Shown: positions 5,784 to 12,845 of the stretch, in pieces
How the letters are laid out: the number at the start of each line of letters is the position of its first letter
Position numbering within the stretch: the first letter of the stretch is position 1
Source of the DNA: Roseovarius sp.
Lineage (GTDB): Bacteria; Pseudomonadota; Alphaproteobacteria; Rhodobacterales; Rhodobacteraceae
Direction: 5' to 3'
DNA: 16,712 nucleotides
NCBI GenBank assembly: GCA_021767845.1
Contig: JAASSQ010000035.1
Span: 1 to 16,712 of the forward strand
The notes under the pieces: model-generated
The model's database searches: none
What the model was told of the DNA's origin: nothing
Seen by the model: only the letters and a program-made list of their open reading frames with translations
Translations under genes and position numbers: made by a program

Positions 5784-7178
5784 ATGAAACATTTTCCCAT
5801 CTTCCTCGCCGTCGAGGGCCGCCACATCGTTCTTTCGGGCGGCGGCGACGCCGCACTTGCAAAGCTGCGCCTGCTGCTCAAGACCGAGGCGCATCTGACC
5901 GTCTTCGCCCCCGACCCCGCGCCCGAGATCGTCAATTGGGCCCAATCCGGCCGGCTGACCCTCTGCCGCCGCGCGATGGAACCCGGCGATACGCTCTGCG
6001 CCGCGCTGTTCTACGCTGCTGACGAGGACGCAACCGAAGATGCCCGCACCGCCGCCATCGCGCGCGCCGACGGCGCCCTCGTCAACATCGTGGACAATCT
6101 GGGCGACAGCCAGTTCATCACGCCAGCGATCGTCGATCGTGACCCCGTCACCGTCGCCATCGGCACCGAGGGCGCCGCACCCGTCCTGGCCCGCGCGATC
6201 AAGACCGATCTGGAAGCGCGCCTGCCCGCCACGCTTGGCACGCTGGCCCGCATCGGCAAGGCTTTTCGCAAGATGGTCGAGGTTCTGCCGATGGGCCGCG
6301 CCCGCCGCGATTTCTGGGCGGAGTATTATTTCGCCGAAGGCCCGCGCGCGATCGCCCAAGGCGACGAGGCCGCGGTCGCGCAAACGCTTGATGATCTGCT
6401 GGCACGGCATCGCGCCGCACCGGACCGCCCCGGCCATGTCGCCTTTGTCGGCGCCGGGCCGGGTGATCCCGAGCTTCTGACGCTCAAGGCGCGCAAGACA
6501 TTGGATTCTGCGGATGTGGTGATCCACGACCGTCTTGTGGCCCCGGAAATCCTGGAACTGGCCCGCCGCGAAGCCACGCTGATCGACGCCGGCAAGGAAG
6601 GGTTCGGGCCGTCTATGGAACAGGACGACATCAACCGGCTGATCGTCGAACACGCCGGCGCGGGCGCGCAGGTCGTGCGCCTCAAGGGGGGCGATCCGAC
6701 CGTGTTCGGCCGGCTGGACGAAGAGATCGACGCGGTCGAAGAGGCCGGCATCTCCTGGCATATCGTGCCGGGAATCACCGCCGCGTCGGCCAGCGTCGCC
6801 ACCATCGGGCAGAGCCTGACGCGCCGTGGCCGAAACGCCGCGGTCCGGTTCCTGACCGGCCATGACATGAAAGGCTTTGCCGATCACGACTGGCACGCTT
6901 TGGCCCGCCCGGGCGAGGTGGCCGCGATCTACATGGGCAAAAAATCCGCACGCTTCATCCAAGGCCGCCTCATCATGCATGGCGCCGACCGCGCCACGCC
7001 GGTCACCGTCATCGAGAACGCCTCGCGCCCCGGTCAGCGGGTTCTTTCGACCACGCTTGATCGTCTGCCGCAGGATCTGGCCGAGGCGCATTTCACCGGC
7101 CCCGCCCTCACCTTCTACGGGCTTGCGCCGCGTACCGCGCAAGCCGCGCTTGCCCACACCCGACAGGAGCTTGCCTGA
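5784..7178 (+). CDS. cysG: Siroheme synthase (trifunctional CysG)
   Basis: Makes siroheme from uroporphyrinogen III through SAM-dependent methylation, NAD-dependent dehydrogenation and iron insertion; siroheme is the cofactor of the sulfite reductase encoded downstream. At 464 residues it has the full fused form. Residues 1 to about 205 are the dehydrogenase/ferrochelatase part, with the nucleotide loop LSGGGDAALAKLR and Asp104 in NIVDN at the position of the known catalytic aspartate. Residues about 217-455 are the methyltransferase, with VGAGPGDPELLTLKA, VVRLKGGDPTVFGR and VPGITAASA. The position matching the phosphorylated Ser128 of Salmonella CysG is Ala132 (TEGAAPVLAR). It opens an operon, with DUF2849 starting 1 nt after its stop. 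Start ATG 5784 has AAGG about 8 nt upstream. Confidence 0.96.
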   Translation: MKHFPIFLAVEGRHIVLSGGGDAALAKLRLLLKTEAHLTVFAPDPAPEIVNWAQSGRLTLCRRAMEPGDTLCAALFYAADEDATEDARTAAIARADGALVNIVDNLGDSQFITPAIVDRDPVTVAIGTEGAAPVLARAIKTDLEARLPATLGTLARIGKAFRKMVEVLPMGRARRDFWAEYYFAEGPRAIAQGDEAAVAQTLDDLLARHRAAPDRPGHVAFVGAGPGDPELLTLKARKTLDSADVVIHDRLVAPEILELARREATLIDAGKEGFGPSMEQDDINRLIVEHAGAGAQVVRLKGGDPTVFGRLDEEIDAVEEAGISWHIVPGITAASASVATIGQSLTRRGRNAAVRFLTGHDMKGFADHDWHALARPGEVAAIYMGKKSARFIQGRLIMHGADRATPVTVIENASRPGQRVLSTTLDRLPQDLAEAHFTGPALTFYGLAPRTAQAALAHTRQELA

Positions 7179-7179
7179 C

Positions 7180-7488
7180 ATGCCCCGAGAGTTCACCCCC
7201 AAAGTCGTGACCGCAAATGCCCTTCTGGAAGGCGACGTGGTTTACCTGACCGCCGATGACCGCTGGACCCGGCATCTGTCCGAAGCCGAGCTGATAACCG
7301 ACGAGGCCCACGCGCAGTTGCGCCTGCTGCATGGAGAGGGCCAGCCCGATCATGTCGTAGGCGCCTATCTGGCAGATGCGCGGCAGGGCCTCGATGGCCC
7401 CGAGCCCGTGCATTTCCGCGAGGAATTCCGCCGCACCGGGCCGTCCAATTACCGTCACGGCAAACAAGCGGAGACGAGAGATGTATGA
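7180..7488 (+). CDS. DUF2849 protein, sulfite-reductase associated
   Basis: A 102-residue soluble protein matching the DUF2849 pattern: FTPKVVTANALLEGDVVYL near the start, then a central DDRWTRHLSEAELI and the C-terminal stretch EPVHFREEFRRTGPSNYRHG. It starts 1 nt after the cysG stop, and its own stop lies 8 nt inside cysI, so all three are probably translationally coupled. Proteins of this family recur between cysG and cysI in alphaproteobacteria, where the sulfite reductase lacks the CysJ flavoprotein. A role as a small partner or electron-transfer adaptor of CysI is therefore attractive but unproven. It has no cysteines, so it cannot itself carry an Fe-S cluster by Cys ligation. No membrane segment or signal peptide is seen. 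The molecular function is unknown. Confidence 0.88.
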   Translation: MPREFTPKVVTANALLEGDVVYLTADDRWTRHLSEAELITDEAHAQLRLLHGEGQPDHVVGAYLADARQGLDGPEPVHFREEFRRTGPSNYRHGKQAETRDV

Positions 7489-9148
7489 TTATACCGATTT
7501 CGACGCGGCTTTCGTTGCCGAGCGCAACCGCCAGTTCCGCGAGCAGGTCGAGCGCCGCATCAACGGCGCCCTGACCGAGGATGAATTCAAGCCCCTGCGC
7601 CTGATGAACGGGCTTTACCTGCAGCTGCATGCCTACATGCTGCGGGTCGCGATCCCCTATGGCACGCTCAACAGCCGCCAGATGCGCCAACTGGCTCATA
7701 TCGCCGAGCAGTGGGACAAAGGGTATGGCCATTTCACGACACGCCAGAACATCCAGTTTAACTGGCCGCGCCTGCGCGACGTGCCGGACATGCTCGATGC
7801 CCTGGCCGAGGTGAACATGCATGCGATCCAGACCAGCGGCAACACGATCCGCAACGTGACAGCCGACCATTTCGCGGGGGCCGCCGCGGACGAGGTGGCC
7901 GACCCCCGGCCCGTGGCCGAGCTGATCCGGCAATGGTCCACCGACCATCCCGAGTTTCAGTTCCTGCCGCGCAAGTTCAAGATCGCGGTCACCGGAAGCC
8001 CCAATGACCGGGCCGTGACCCGCGCCCATGACATCGGGCTGCAGATCGTGGACCGCGACGGCACGATCGGCTACCGCGTGATCGTCGGCGGTGGGCTGGG
8101 GCGCACGCCGATGATCGGCAAGGTTCTGGCCGATTTCGTGACGCAGTACGATCTGCTGCCCTATCTGGAAGCGGTGGTCAGCGTCTGGAACCTGCTCGGC
8201 CGCCGTGACAACAAGTACAAGTCGCGCATCAAGATCACCGTTCATGAACACGGCATCGACGAAATCCGCGCCCGGGTGGAGGAGCGGTTCAAGCTGATCC
8301 GCCCCAGTTTCAGCGGGGTCGATGTCGAGCTGTTCGAGCGGATCAAGGCCGCGTTTGCGCCCCCGGCCCTCAACACCGCCGACACCGCAGCGTTCGATGC
8401 AGCGTATGCCGCCGATCCGGTCTTTCGCTCATGGTGCGACACCAACCTGTCGCCGCATCGCGCGCCGGATCATGCCATCGCTCAGATCAGCCTGAAGGCC
8501 CACGGCGCGACGCCGGGGGACGCGACGGCCGAGCAGATGCGCGTGATGGCCGATCTGGCCGAGACGTATGGCCATGACGAATTGCGCATCAGCCATGAGC
8601 AGAACGTCATCCTGCCGCATGTTCACAAGTCCGACCTGCCGGCCATCCACGCGGCGCTGAAAGAGGCGGGGCTTGCCACGGCGAATATAGGCCTGATTTC
8701 CGATATCATCGCCTGCCCCGGCATGGATTATTGCGCCTTGGCGACCGCGCGCTCGATCCCGATCGCGCAAGAGATCGCGACCCGCTTCGAGGCATTGAAG
8801 CTGGAACACGAGATCGGCGACCTGAAGATCAAGATCTCGGGCTGCATCAACGCCTGCGGGCATCACCATGTTGGCCATATCGGCATCCTCGGGCTGGATC
8901 GTGCTGGCGTCGAGAACTACCAGATCACGCTTGGCGGCGATCACACGCAAACAGCCGAGCTTGGTCAGCGCACCGGCCCCGGCTTTTCCGCGGACGAGAT
9001 CGTGCCCGCGATCGAGCGGATCGTTCACGCCTATCTCGACTACCGCGACAGCCCGGATGAAGCCTTTTTGCAGACCTATCGCCGGATCGGCATGGGTCCG
9101 TTCAAGACCGCGCTTTACGAGGAGGCCCATGCCCATGCCGCCCAGTGA
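7481..9148 (+). CDS. cysI: Ferredoxin-type sulfite (nitrite/sulfite) reductase
   Basis: A 555-residue siroheme and [4Fe-4S] reductase that takes sulfite to sulfide with six electrons. It has the two-fold ferredoxin-like/siroheme layout. Early residues give GTLNSRQMRQLAHIAEQWDKGYGHFTTRQNIQFNW, a longer conserved block summarised here by its key Arg and Gln positions near 80-90. The cluster ligands are Cys412 and Cys418 (CPGMDYC) and Cys455 and Cys459 (GCINACGHHH). The ATG at 7481 overlaps the DUF2849 end by 8 nt and has GGAGA upstream; a longer reading from 7376 only extends into the DUF2849 gene. No CysJ gene is nearby, so ferredoxin is the likely donor. The cysteine biosynthesis neighbours favour sulfite over nitrite as substrate. 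It overlaps cysH by 14 nt. Confidence 0.95.
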   Translation: MYDYTDFDAAFVAERNRQFREQVERRINGALTEDEFKPLRLMNGLYLQLHAYMLRVAIPYGTLNSRQMRQLAHIAEQWDKGYGHFTTRQNIQFNWPRLRDVPDMLDALAEVNMHAIQTSGNTIRNVTADHFAGAAADEVADPRPVAELIRQWSTDHPEFQFLPRKFKIAVTGSPNDRAVTRAHDIGLQIVDRDGTIGYRVIVGGGLGRTPMIGKVLADFVTQYDLLPYLEAVVSVWNLLGRRDNKYKSRIKITVHEHGIDEIRARVEERFKLIRPSFSGVDVELFERIKAAFAPPALNTADTAAFDAAYAADPVFRSWCDTNLSPHRAPDHAIAQISLKAHGATPGDATAEQMRVMADLAETYGHDELRISHEQNVILPHVHKSDLPAIHAALKEAGLATANIGLISDIIACPGMDYCALATARSIPIAQEIATRFEALKLEHEIGDLKIKISGCINACGHHHVGHIGILGLDRAGVENYQITLGGDHTQTAELGQRTGPGFSADEIVPAIERIVHAYLDYRDSPDEAFLQTYRRIGMGPFKTALYEEAHAHAAQ

Positions 9149-9869
9149 TCGCAAGGCCCGGATCGCGACGCTGAACGCGCGCTACCGTCACCACTCGGCT
9201 ACCGACGTGCTGGCCCACGCCTTGCGCGATGACGATGCGGGGCGGCTGGCCCTGGTGTCCAGCTTCGGGGCCGAATCCGTTGTGTTGTTGCACATGGTGT
9301 CGGTTACGCGCCGCGACACGCCGGTGATCTTCATCGACACCCGGATGCTGTTCACCGAAACGCTCGTTTACCAGCAGGAGCTGGCCGAACGGCTGGACTT
9401 GCGCGATCTGCGCATCGTTCGGGCCGACAGCGGCGTTGTGCGGGCCCGCGATCCCGACGGCCAGCTTCACAGAAGCGACCCGGATGCCTGCTGCGCCCTG
9501 CGCAAGACCGAGCCGTTGCAGCGCGCGCTGCAGGGGTTCGATGGCTGGATCACCGGACGAAAGCGGTATCAGGGGCAATCGCGCGCCACGCTCGAATTTT
9601 TCGAGGCCGAACCGGGAACCGGTCGGCTCAAGGTCAATCCGCTGGCGCATTGGACGCCCGAGGACATCCAGACCTACATGGACGAAAACCGCCTGCCCCG
9701 GCATCCGCTGGTCGCGCGCGGCTACCCTTCGATCGGCTGCCGGCCCTGCACCTCGCGCGTCACCGAACAGGAAGCCCCCCGCGCCGGACGCTGGCGCGGA
9801 CAACAGAAAACCGAATGCGGCATCCATTTCGTGAACGGCAAGATGATCCGCAAAGGAGAGGACGCATGA
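9135..9869 (+). CDS. cysH: APS reductase (assimilatory, Fe-S type)
   Basis: Reduces adenylyl sulfate to sulfite with thioredoxin or a similar thiol. The 244-residue protein has the PP-loop nucleotide-binding fold (LVSSFGAESVVLLHM near residue 40, VIFIDTRMLFTET near 64) and WITGRKRYQGQSR. The paired cysteines Cys119-Cys120 (DACCALRK) and Cys202/Cys205 (GCRPCTS) are the [4Fe-4S] ligands that mark APS-using enzymes; PAPS-type CysH lacks them. Catalytic Cys228 sits in the C-terminal ECGIH motif. ATG 9135 was chosen over ATG 9129 because the strong GAGGAGG at 9119-9125 is 9 nt away from it and only 3 nt from the other. Both lie inside cysI, giving a 14-nt overlap with the start at 9135. The stop overlaps the DUF934 start by 4 nt. 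Confidence 0.95.
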   Translation: MPPSDRKARIATLNARYRHHSATDVLAHALRDDDAGRLALVSSFGAESVVLLHMVSVTRRDTPVIFIDTRMLFTETLVYQQELAERLDLRDLRIVRADSGVVRARDPDGQLHRSDPDACCALRKTEPLQRALQGFDGWITGRKRYQGQSRATLEFFEAEPGTGRLKVNPLAHWTPEDIQTYMDENRLPRHPLVARGYPSIGCRPCTSRVTEQEAPRAGRWRGQQKTECGIHFVNGKMIRKGEDA

Positions 9870-10270
9870 CCACGATCGTCACCGACACCGGCTTTCACCG
9901 CGATGATTGGACAGCGCCGATTTGCGCGCTCGAGGACGCGCGCACCGGCCACGGCATCGACCTGCCCTCCTGTGCCGATCCGATGGAACTGGCCGGGCAG
10001 CTGTCCGAGATTGCCTTGATCCGGGTGGATTTCCCCAGCTTTTCCGACGGGCGCGGCTTTACCATCGCGCGGCAGTTGCGGCTGATGGGCTATACCGGGC
10101 GGCTGCGCGCACGCGGGCACTTGATCGCCGATCAATATGCAATGGCGCGGCGCGCGGGGTTCGACGAGGTCGAGATCGACGACGATCTGGCCCGCCGCCA
10201 ACCCGCCGACCAGTGGCTTTTCCGGGCCGATTGGCGCGCGCATGACTACCAGGCGCGCCTGCGCGGCTAA
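9866..10270 (+). CDS. DUF934 protein, sulfite-reductase associated
   Basis: A 134-residue soluble protein of the DUF934 family, usually annotated as an oxidoreductase probably involved in sulfite reduction because it travels with cysI and cysH. Recognisable parts are an acidic N-terminal region, then LIRVDFPSFSDGRGFTIARQLR near residue 52 (with the conserved Phe-Ser-Asp-Gly-Arg stretch), GYTGRLRARGHLIADQYAMARRAGFDEVE, and a C-terminal ADQWLF-type segment. It begins in the last codons of cysH (ATGA overlap), so it is the last member of the tightly coupled cys unit. The fold and reaction are unknown; no Fe-S motif or nucleotide loop is apparent. After its stop a 72-bp gap leads to fpr, with no clear terminator in between. 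Confidence 0.9.
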   Translation: MTTIVTDTGFHRDDWTAPICALEDARTGHGIDLPSCADPMELAGQLSEIALIRVDFPSFSDGRGFTIARQLRLMGYTGRLRARGHLIADQYAMARRAGFDEVEIDDDLARRQPADQWLFRADWRAHDYQARLRG

Positions 10271-10310
10271 ACGCCCCTTTCATCTGACCTGAATCAAAGA
10301 TTAGTTAGAG

Positions 10311-10341
10311 GTGTCGGTTTAACCAGACCGGCAAGCGACAC
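10311..10341 (+). promoter_or_regulatory. Inverted repeat in the fpr leader
   Basis: GTGTCG at 10311-10316 and CGACAC at 10336-10341 are perfect inverted repeats separated by 19 nt, ending one base before the fpr ATG. No purine-rich ribosome site precedes this ATG. The dyad could be an operator or an mRNA hairpin affecting initiation; a chance 6-bp match is also possible. Confidence 0.3.
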
Positions 10342-10342
10342 A

Positions 10343-11194
10343 ATGAACGAGATCAGCACCGTGACCGAAGCAGCAGCCCAGGCCGTGAAGAAACCCGCCC
10401 TGCCCGACGCGCAGACCGTGACCGACGTGACCCATTGGACCGACCGCCTGTTTTCGTTCCGGGTCACCCGGCCCGCCTCTCTGCGGTTCCGGTCGGGCGA
10501 GTTCGTGATGATCGGGCTCATGCAGAAGGACGAGAAAACCGGCAAGGAAAAACCGCTTCTGCGCGCCTATTCCATCGCCTCGCCCAGTTGGGATGACGAG
10601 TTGGAGTTCTATTCGATCAAGGTGCCCGATGGCCCGCTGACCAGCCGTCTGCAGCATATCCAGCCGGGCGATCAGATCATCCTGCGCCCCAAGCCCGTGG
10701 GCACGCTGGTGCACGACGCCCTTCTGCCGGGCAAGCGGCTCTGGCTTTTCGCCACCGGCACGGGCATCGCGCCCTTTGCCTCGCTTCTGCGCGACCCGCA
10801 GACCTATACCGACTACGACGAGGTCATCGTCACCCACACCTGCCGCGAGGTGGGCGAGCTGGAATATGGCAGGCAGTTGATCGAGGGCATTCGCAAGGAC
10901 GAATTGCTGGAAGAGTTGATCGGCGAGGGCTTTCACGAAAAGCTGCGGTATTATCCCACCACCACCCGCGAAGAAAGCCCCAAGATGGGCCGCATCACGG
11001 ACCTGATGCGCGCAGGCGAGGTGTTCGAGGATCTGGGGGTCGAACCGCTTGCGCCCGAAACCGACCGCGCGATGGTCTGTGGCAACTTGGCGTTCAACCT
11101 TGAGATCAAGGAAATGCTGGAAGATTACGGGCTGCGCGAAGGGGCCAATTCGGACCCCAAGGAATACGTCGTCGAGAAGGCCTTTCTTGACTGA
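10343..11194 (+). CDS. fpr: Ferredoxin/flavodoxin-NADP reductase
   Basis: A 283-residue FAD enzyme that moves electrons between NADPH and ferredoxin or flavodoxin in the cytosol. The FAD site RAYSIASPSWDDELEFYSI (Arg74-Ala-Tyr-Ser) is followed by the NADP loop ATGTGIAPFASLLRDP (about 137-152). Further on are EYGRQLIEGI, the AMVCGN nucleotide site, and the C-terminal extension EYVVEKAFLD, typical of the Rhodobacter capsulatus FPR subgroup rather than plant-type enzymes. The N-terminus (KKPALPDAQTVTDVTHWTD) also follows that subgroup, which supports ATG 10343 despite a poor ribosome site. It stands 72 bp after the cys unit on the same strand. Supplying reduced ferredoxin to the flavoprotein-less CysI is a sensible inference, although this enzyme type also has general redox and stress roles. 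Confidence 0.95.
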   Translation: MNEISTVTEAAAQAVKKPALPDAQTVTDVTHWTDRLFSFRVTRPASLRFRSGEFVMIGLMQKDEKTGKEKPLLRAYSIASPSWDDELEFYSIKVPDGPLTSRLQHIQPGDQIILRPKPVGTLVHDALLPGKRLWLFATGTGIAPFASLLRDPQTYTDYDEVIVTHTCREVGELEYGRQLIEGIRKDELLEELIGEGFHEKLRYYPTTTREESPKMGRITDLMRAGEVFEDLGVEPLAPETDRAMVCGNLAFNLEIKEMLEDYGLREGANSDPKEYVVEKAFLD

Positions 11195-11222
11195 ATCGCC
11201 TCGGTGGGACGCCGCAAAAACA

Positions 11223-11250
11223 AAAACCCGCGCCGAAAAGCGCGGGTTTT
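11223..11250. terminator. Bidirectional rho-independent terminator
   Basis: An 11-bp perfect stem, AAAACCCGCGC (11223-11233) with GCGCGGGTTTT (11240-11250), encloses the 6-nt loop CGAAAA. It yields a T-run on either strand. It lies 28 bp after the fpr stop and 25 bp before the stop of the convergent acidic-protein gene, so it should end both transcripts. Confidence 0.9.
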
Positions 11251-11274
11251 CTTTTGCTTTGTTCTGCACAGCGA

Positions 11275-12093
11275 TCAGAGGCCGAGGGCCTCGCGCACGC
11301 TTTCAAGCGCCGATTCCAGAAGCGCCGGGTCCTCCTGCGCCTTTTCCAGCGAGCCTTTGAGCATGGTTTTCTGCGTGTCGCCCAGTTCGGAATTGTCGAT
11401 CATGTCCGAAACCTTGGAAAAGTCGAAGCCATCCACCGTCAGGGCGTCCATGGCACCGCTGACCTCGTTTGCGGTTTCCTCGGCGGCGGTTTCGGTGCCT
11501 TCCGCCACGTCGCTTGCAACGTCTTCCGCAACGGCTTCGGCCTCTTCCACGGCGCTCTCGGTGCTCTCGGCCGCGGTTTCGGCAGCGCTTTCTGCCGCCG
11601 TTTCAGCCTCTTCCACGGTGCCTTCGACAGTTTCTTCTGCGGATTCCGCGGCTTCCTCGGTCGTGGTTTCAACGCTTTCGGCCATGTCGGCTGCCTCTTC
11701 GGTTGCTTCCGACGCGGCCTCGCCCGTGGCGTCCGCAGCCTCGTTGGCGGCTTCGATCGCGGCATCGACCGCCTCTTCAGCGGCCTGCATCGTGTCTTCG
11801 GCTGCCTCCGACGCGGTATCCACGGCCTCGGCGGCGGCATCCTCGGTCGCCTCGACTGCCTCGCCGGCCGCATCCTGCGCCTCTTCGACGGCCTCGCCGG
11901 TTTCCTCCGCGGCCTCCTGCGCGGCATCGGCCGCGCTGTCGGCGGCGTCTTCCGCCGTTTCCTCGAGCGTCTCGGGCTCTTCGATCACGGAAGAAACGTC
12001 CTCTGTGATCTCTTCCACGGATTTGCCGGTAAAGAGCATGTATCCGCCTGCGAGCACCACGAGTGCCAACAAGATCCATACGAAGTTCTTCAT
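11275..12093 (-). CDS. Membrane-anchored, extremely acidic Ala/Glu-rich helical repeat protein
   Basis: A 272-residue protein of unknown function with three parts. Residues 4-21 form one hydrophobic helix (NFVWILLALVVLAGGYML), a signal anchor that probably exports the rest to the periplasm. Residues about 25-216 are degenerate Ala/Glu/Thr/Ser/Asp/Val repeats of the EEAxxAA(E/D)xA kind with no clean period, resembling LEA-like or apolipoprotein-like helices. From Lys24 to Lys227 there is no Lys, Arg or His at all and no aromatic residue until Phe223. Residues about 217-272 are a compact-looking end domain (FDFSKVSDMIDNSELGDTQ and onward to SVREALGL). ATG 12093 has GAGGGGAA about 8 nt upstream. 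The long rightward open frames across this region are by-products of its GC-rich repeats. It could be a spacer, coiled-coil scaffold or stress protectant. No function is claimed. Confidence 0.85.
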   Translation of the reverse strand: MKNFVWILLALVVLAGGYMLFTGKSVEEITEDVSSVIEEPETLEETAEDAADSAADAAQEAAEETGEAVEEAQDAAGEAVEATEDAAAEAVDTASEAAEDTMQAAEEAVDAAIEAANEAADATGEAASEATEEAADMAESVETTTEEAAESAEETVEGTVEEAETAAESAAETAAESTESAVEEAEAVAEDVASDVAEGTETAAEETANEVSGAMDALTVDGFDFSKVSDMIDNSELGDTQKTMLKGSLEKAQEDPALLESALESVREALGL

Positions 12094-12101
12094 GACTCAT
12101 T

Positions 12102-12119
12102 CCCCTCGAAAATTCGGGG
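12102..12119 (-). promoter_or_regulatory. Possible hairpin covering the ribosome site of the acidic-protein gene
   Basis: On the minus strand the mRNA can pair CCC with the GGG of the Shine-Dalgarno sequence, extended by CGA/TCG pairs around a small loop, with one bulged base. The stem is only about 6 bp, so it would melt easily. It would partly hide the GAGGGGAA that starts 8 nt before the ATG. It may be a translational control element or chance. Confidence 0.25.
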
Positions 12120-12204
12120 CCTGCACCAACTTGCGGCCCCCTCTTTCACATAGTCCTCAGATGATCGTGCATTTGGAAAGCTACAAGGGGGAATGTGCTG
12201 GTTT

Positions 12205-12226
12205 TCGGCTCAGATCAGCCGATTTT
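12205..12226 (+). terminator. Weak terminator-like hairpin upstream of infC
   Basis: TCGGCT (12205-12210) and AGCCGA (12217-12222) form a perfect 6-bp stem with loop CAGATC, followed by TTTT. No rightward gene ends just before it, so it may insulate infC from transcription antisense to the acidic-protein gene. The remainder of the 206-bp gap (12094-12299) shows only a possible infC promoter and no coding sequence. Confidence 0.35.
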
Positions 12227-12231
12227 GCCGC

Positions 12232-12260
12232 TTGAAACACACCGGGGGCGCGGTTAATTT
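12232..12260 (+). promoter_or_regulatory. Possible infC promoter
   Basis: TTGAAA (12232-12237) and TAATTT (12255-12260) are spaced 17 bp, about 40 bp before the infC start codon, just after the terminator-like hairpin. Start of transcription near 12267 would leave a short leader holding the ribosome site. The support is positional plus box similarity. Confidence 0.4.
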
Positions 12261-12299
12261 CCAACCTCGACGTGTCACAACAACCGAAGGATCAAAGCC

Positions 12300-12845
12300 A
12301 TAGCCCGTAGACCTCACAACGCGCCGCCCACGCGCGACACCGGCCCCCGTGTAAACGACAAGATTCGCGCCCCTGAAATCCGTCTGATCGGACCGGAGGG
12401 TGAAAACGTTGGCGTTGTCTCACCAGACCGTGCGATGGACATGGCCGCGGAAGCGGGGCTTGACCTGGTCGAGATTTCGCCCAACGCAAATCCGCCGGTC
12501 TGCAAGATTATGGACTATGGCAAGTACAAGTACGAACAGCAGAAGCGCGAGGCCGAGGCGCGCAAGAAGCAGAAGACCATCGAGGTCAAGGAAGTCAAGT
12601 TCCGGCCCAACACCGATACGCATGACTATGACGTGAAGATGCGTAACGTGTTCAAATTCCTCGAAAAAGGCGACAAGGTGAAGGTCACGTTGCGGTTCCG
12701 CGGACGCGAGATGGCGCACCAGGACCTGGGCCGCAACCTGCTGCAGCGGGTGGCCGAGGATGTGAAGGAAGTCGGCAAGGTCGAGAACATGCCCAAGATG
12801 GAAGGCCGCCAGATGATCATGGTGATCGGCCCCGTCGCGAAATAA
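12300..12845 (+). CDS. infC: Translation initiation factor IF-3, ATA start codon
   Basis: IF-3 binds the 30S subunit, prevents premature joining with 50S and checks the start codon. The 181-residue reading begins at ATA 12300: (I/M)ARRPHNAPPTRDTGPR, then the conserved N-domain VNDKIRAPEIRLIGPEG and GENVGVVSPDRAMDMA. The linker helix KYEQQKREAEARKKQK joins it to the C-domain with KEVKFRPNTDTHDYDVKMR and LRFRGREMAHQDLG. The first in-frame ATG is at 12435 and would delete most of the N-domain. GAAGGA at 12286-12291 is 8 nt before ATA and fits it alone. Rare AUU-type starts are a known feature of infC, where IF-3 discriminates against its own start and so autoregulates. The gene stands without rpmI or rplT right after it, unlike the usual infC-rpmI-rplT order. 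Confidence 0.93.
   Translation: MARRPHNAPPTRDTGPRVNDKIRAPEIRLIGPEGENVGVVSPDRAMDMAAEAGLDLVEISPNANPPVCKIMDYGKYKYEQQKREAEARKKQKTIEVKEVKFRPNTDTHDYDVKMRNVFKFLEKGDKVKVTLRFRGREMAHQDLGRNLLQRVAEDVKEVGKVENMPKMEGRQMIMVIGPVAK

Noticed and set aside
5742..7202. A 486-residue leftward open frame antisense to cysG
   Set aside because: The cysG reading has all expected motifs; the antisense frame matches nothing recognisable.
11204..12235. Long rightward open frames across the acidic-protein gene, up to 343 residues
   Set aside because: They mirror the Ala/Glu codon repeats of the leftward gene, have low-complexity Ser/Ala or Gly/Arg translations, and lack a ribosome site or family motif.
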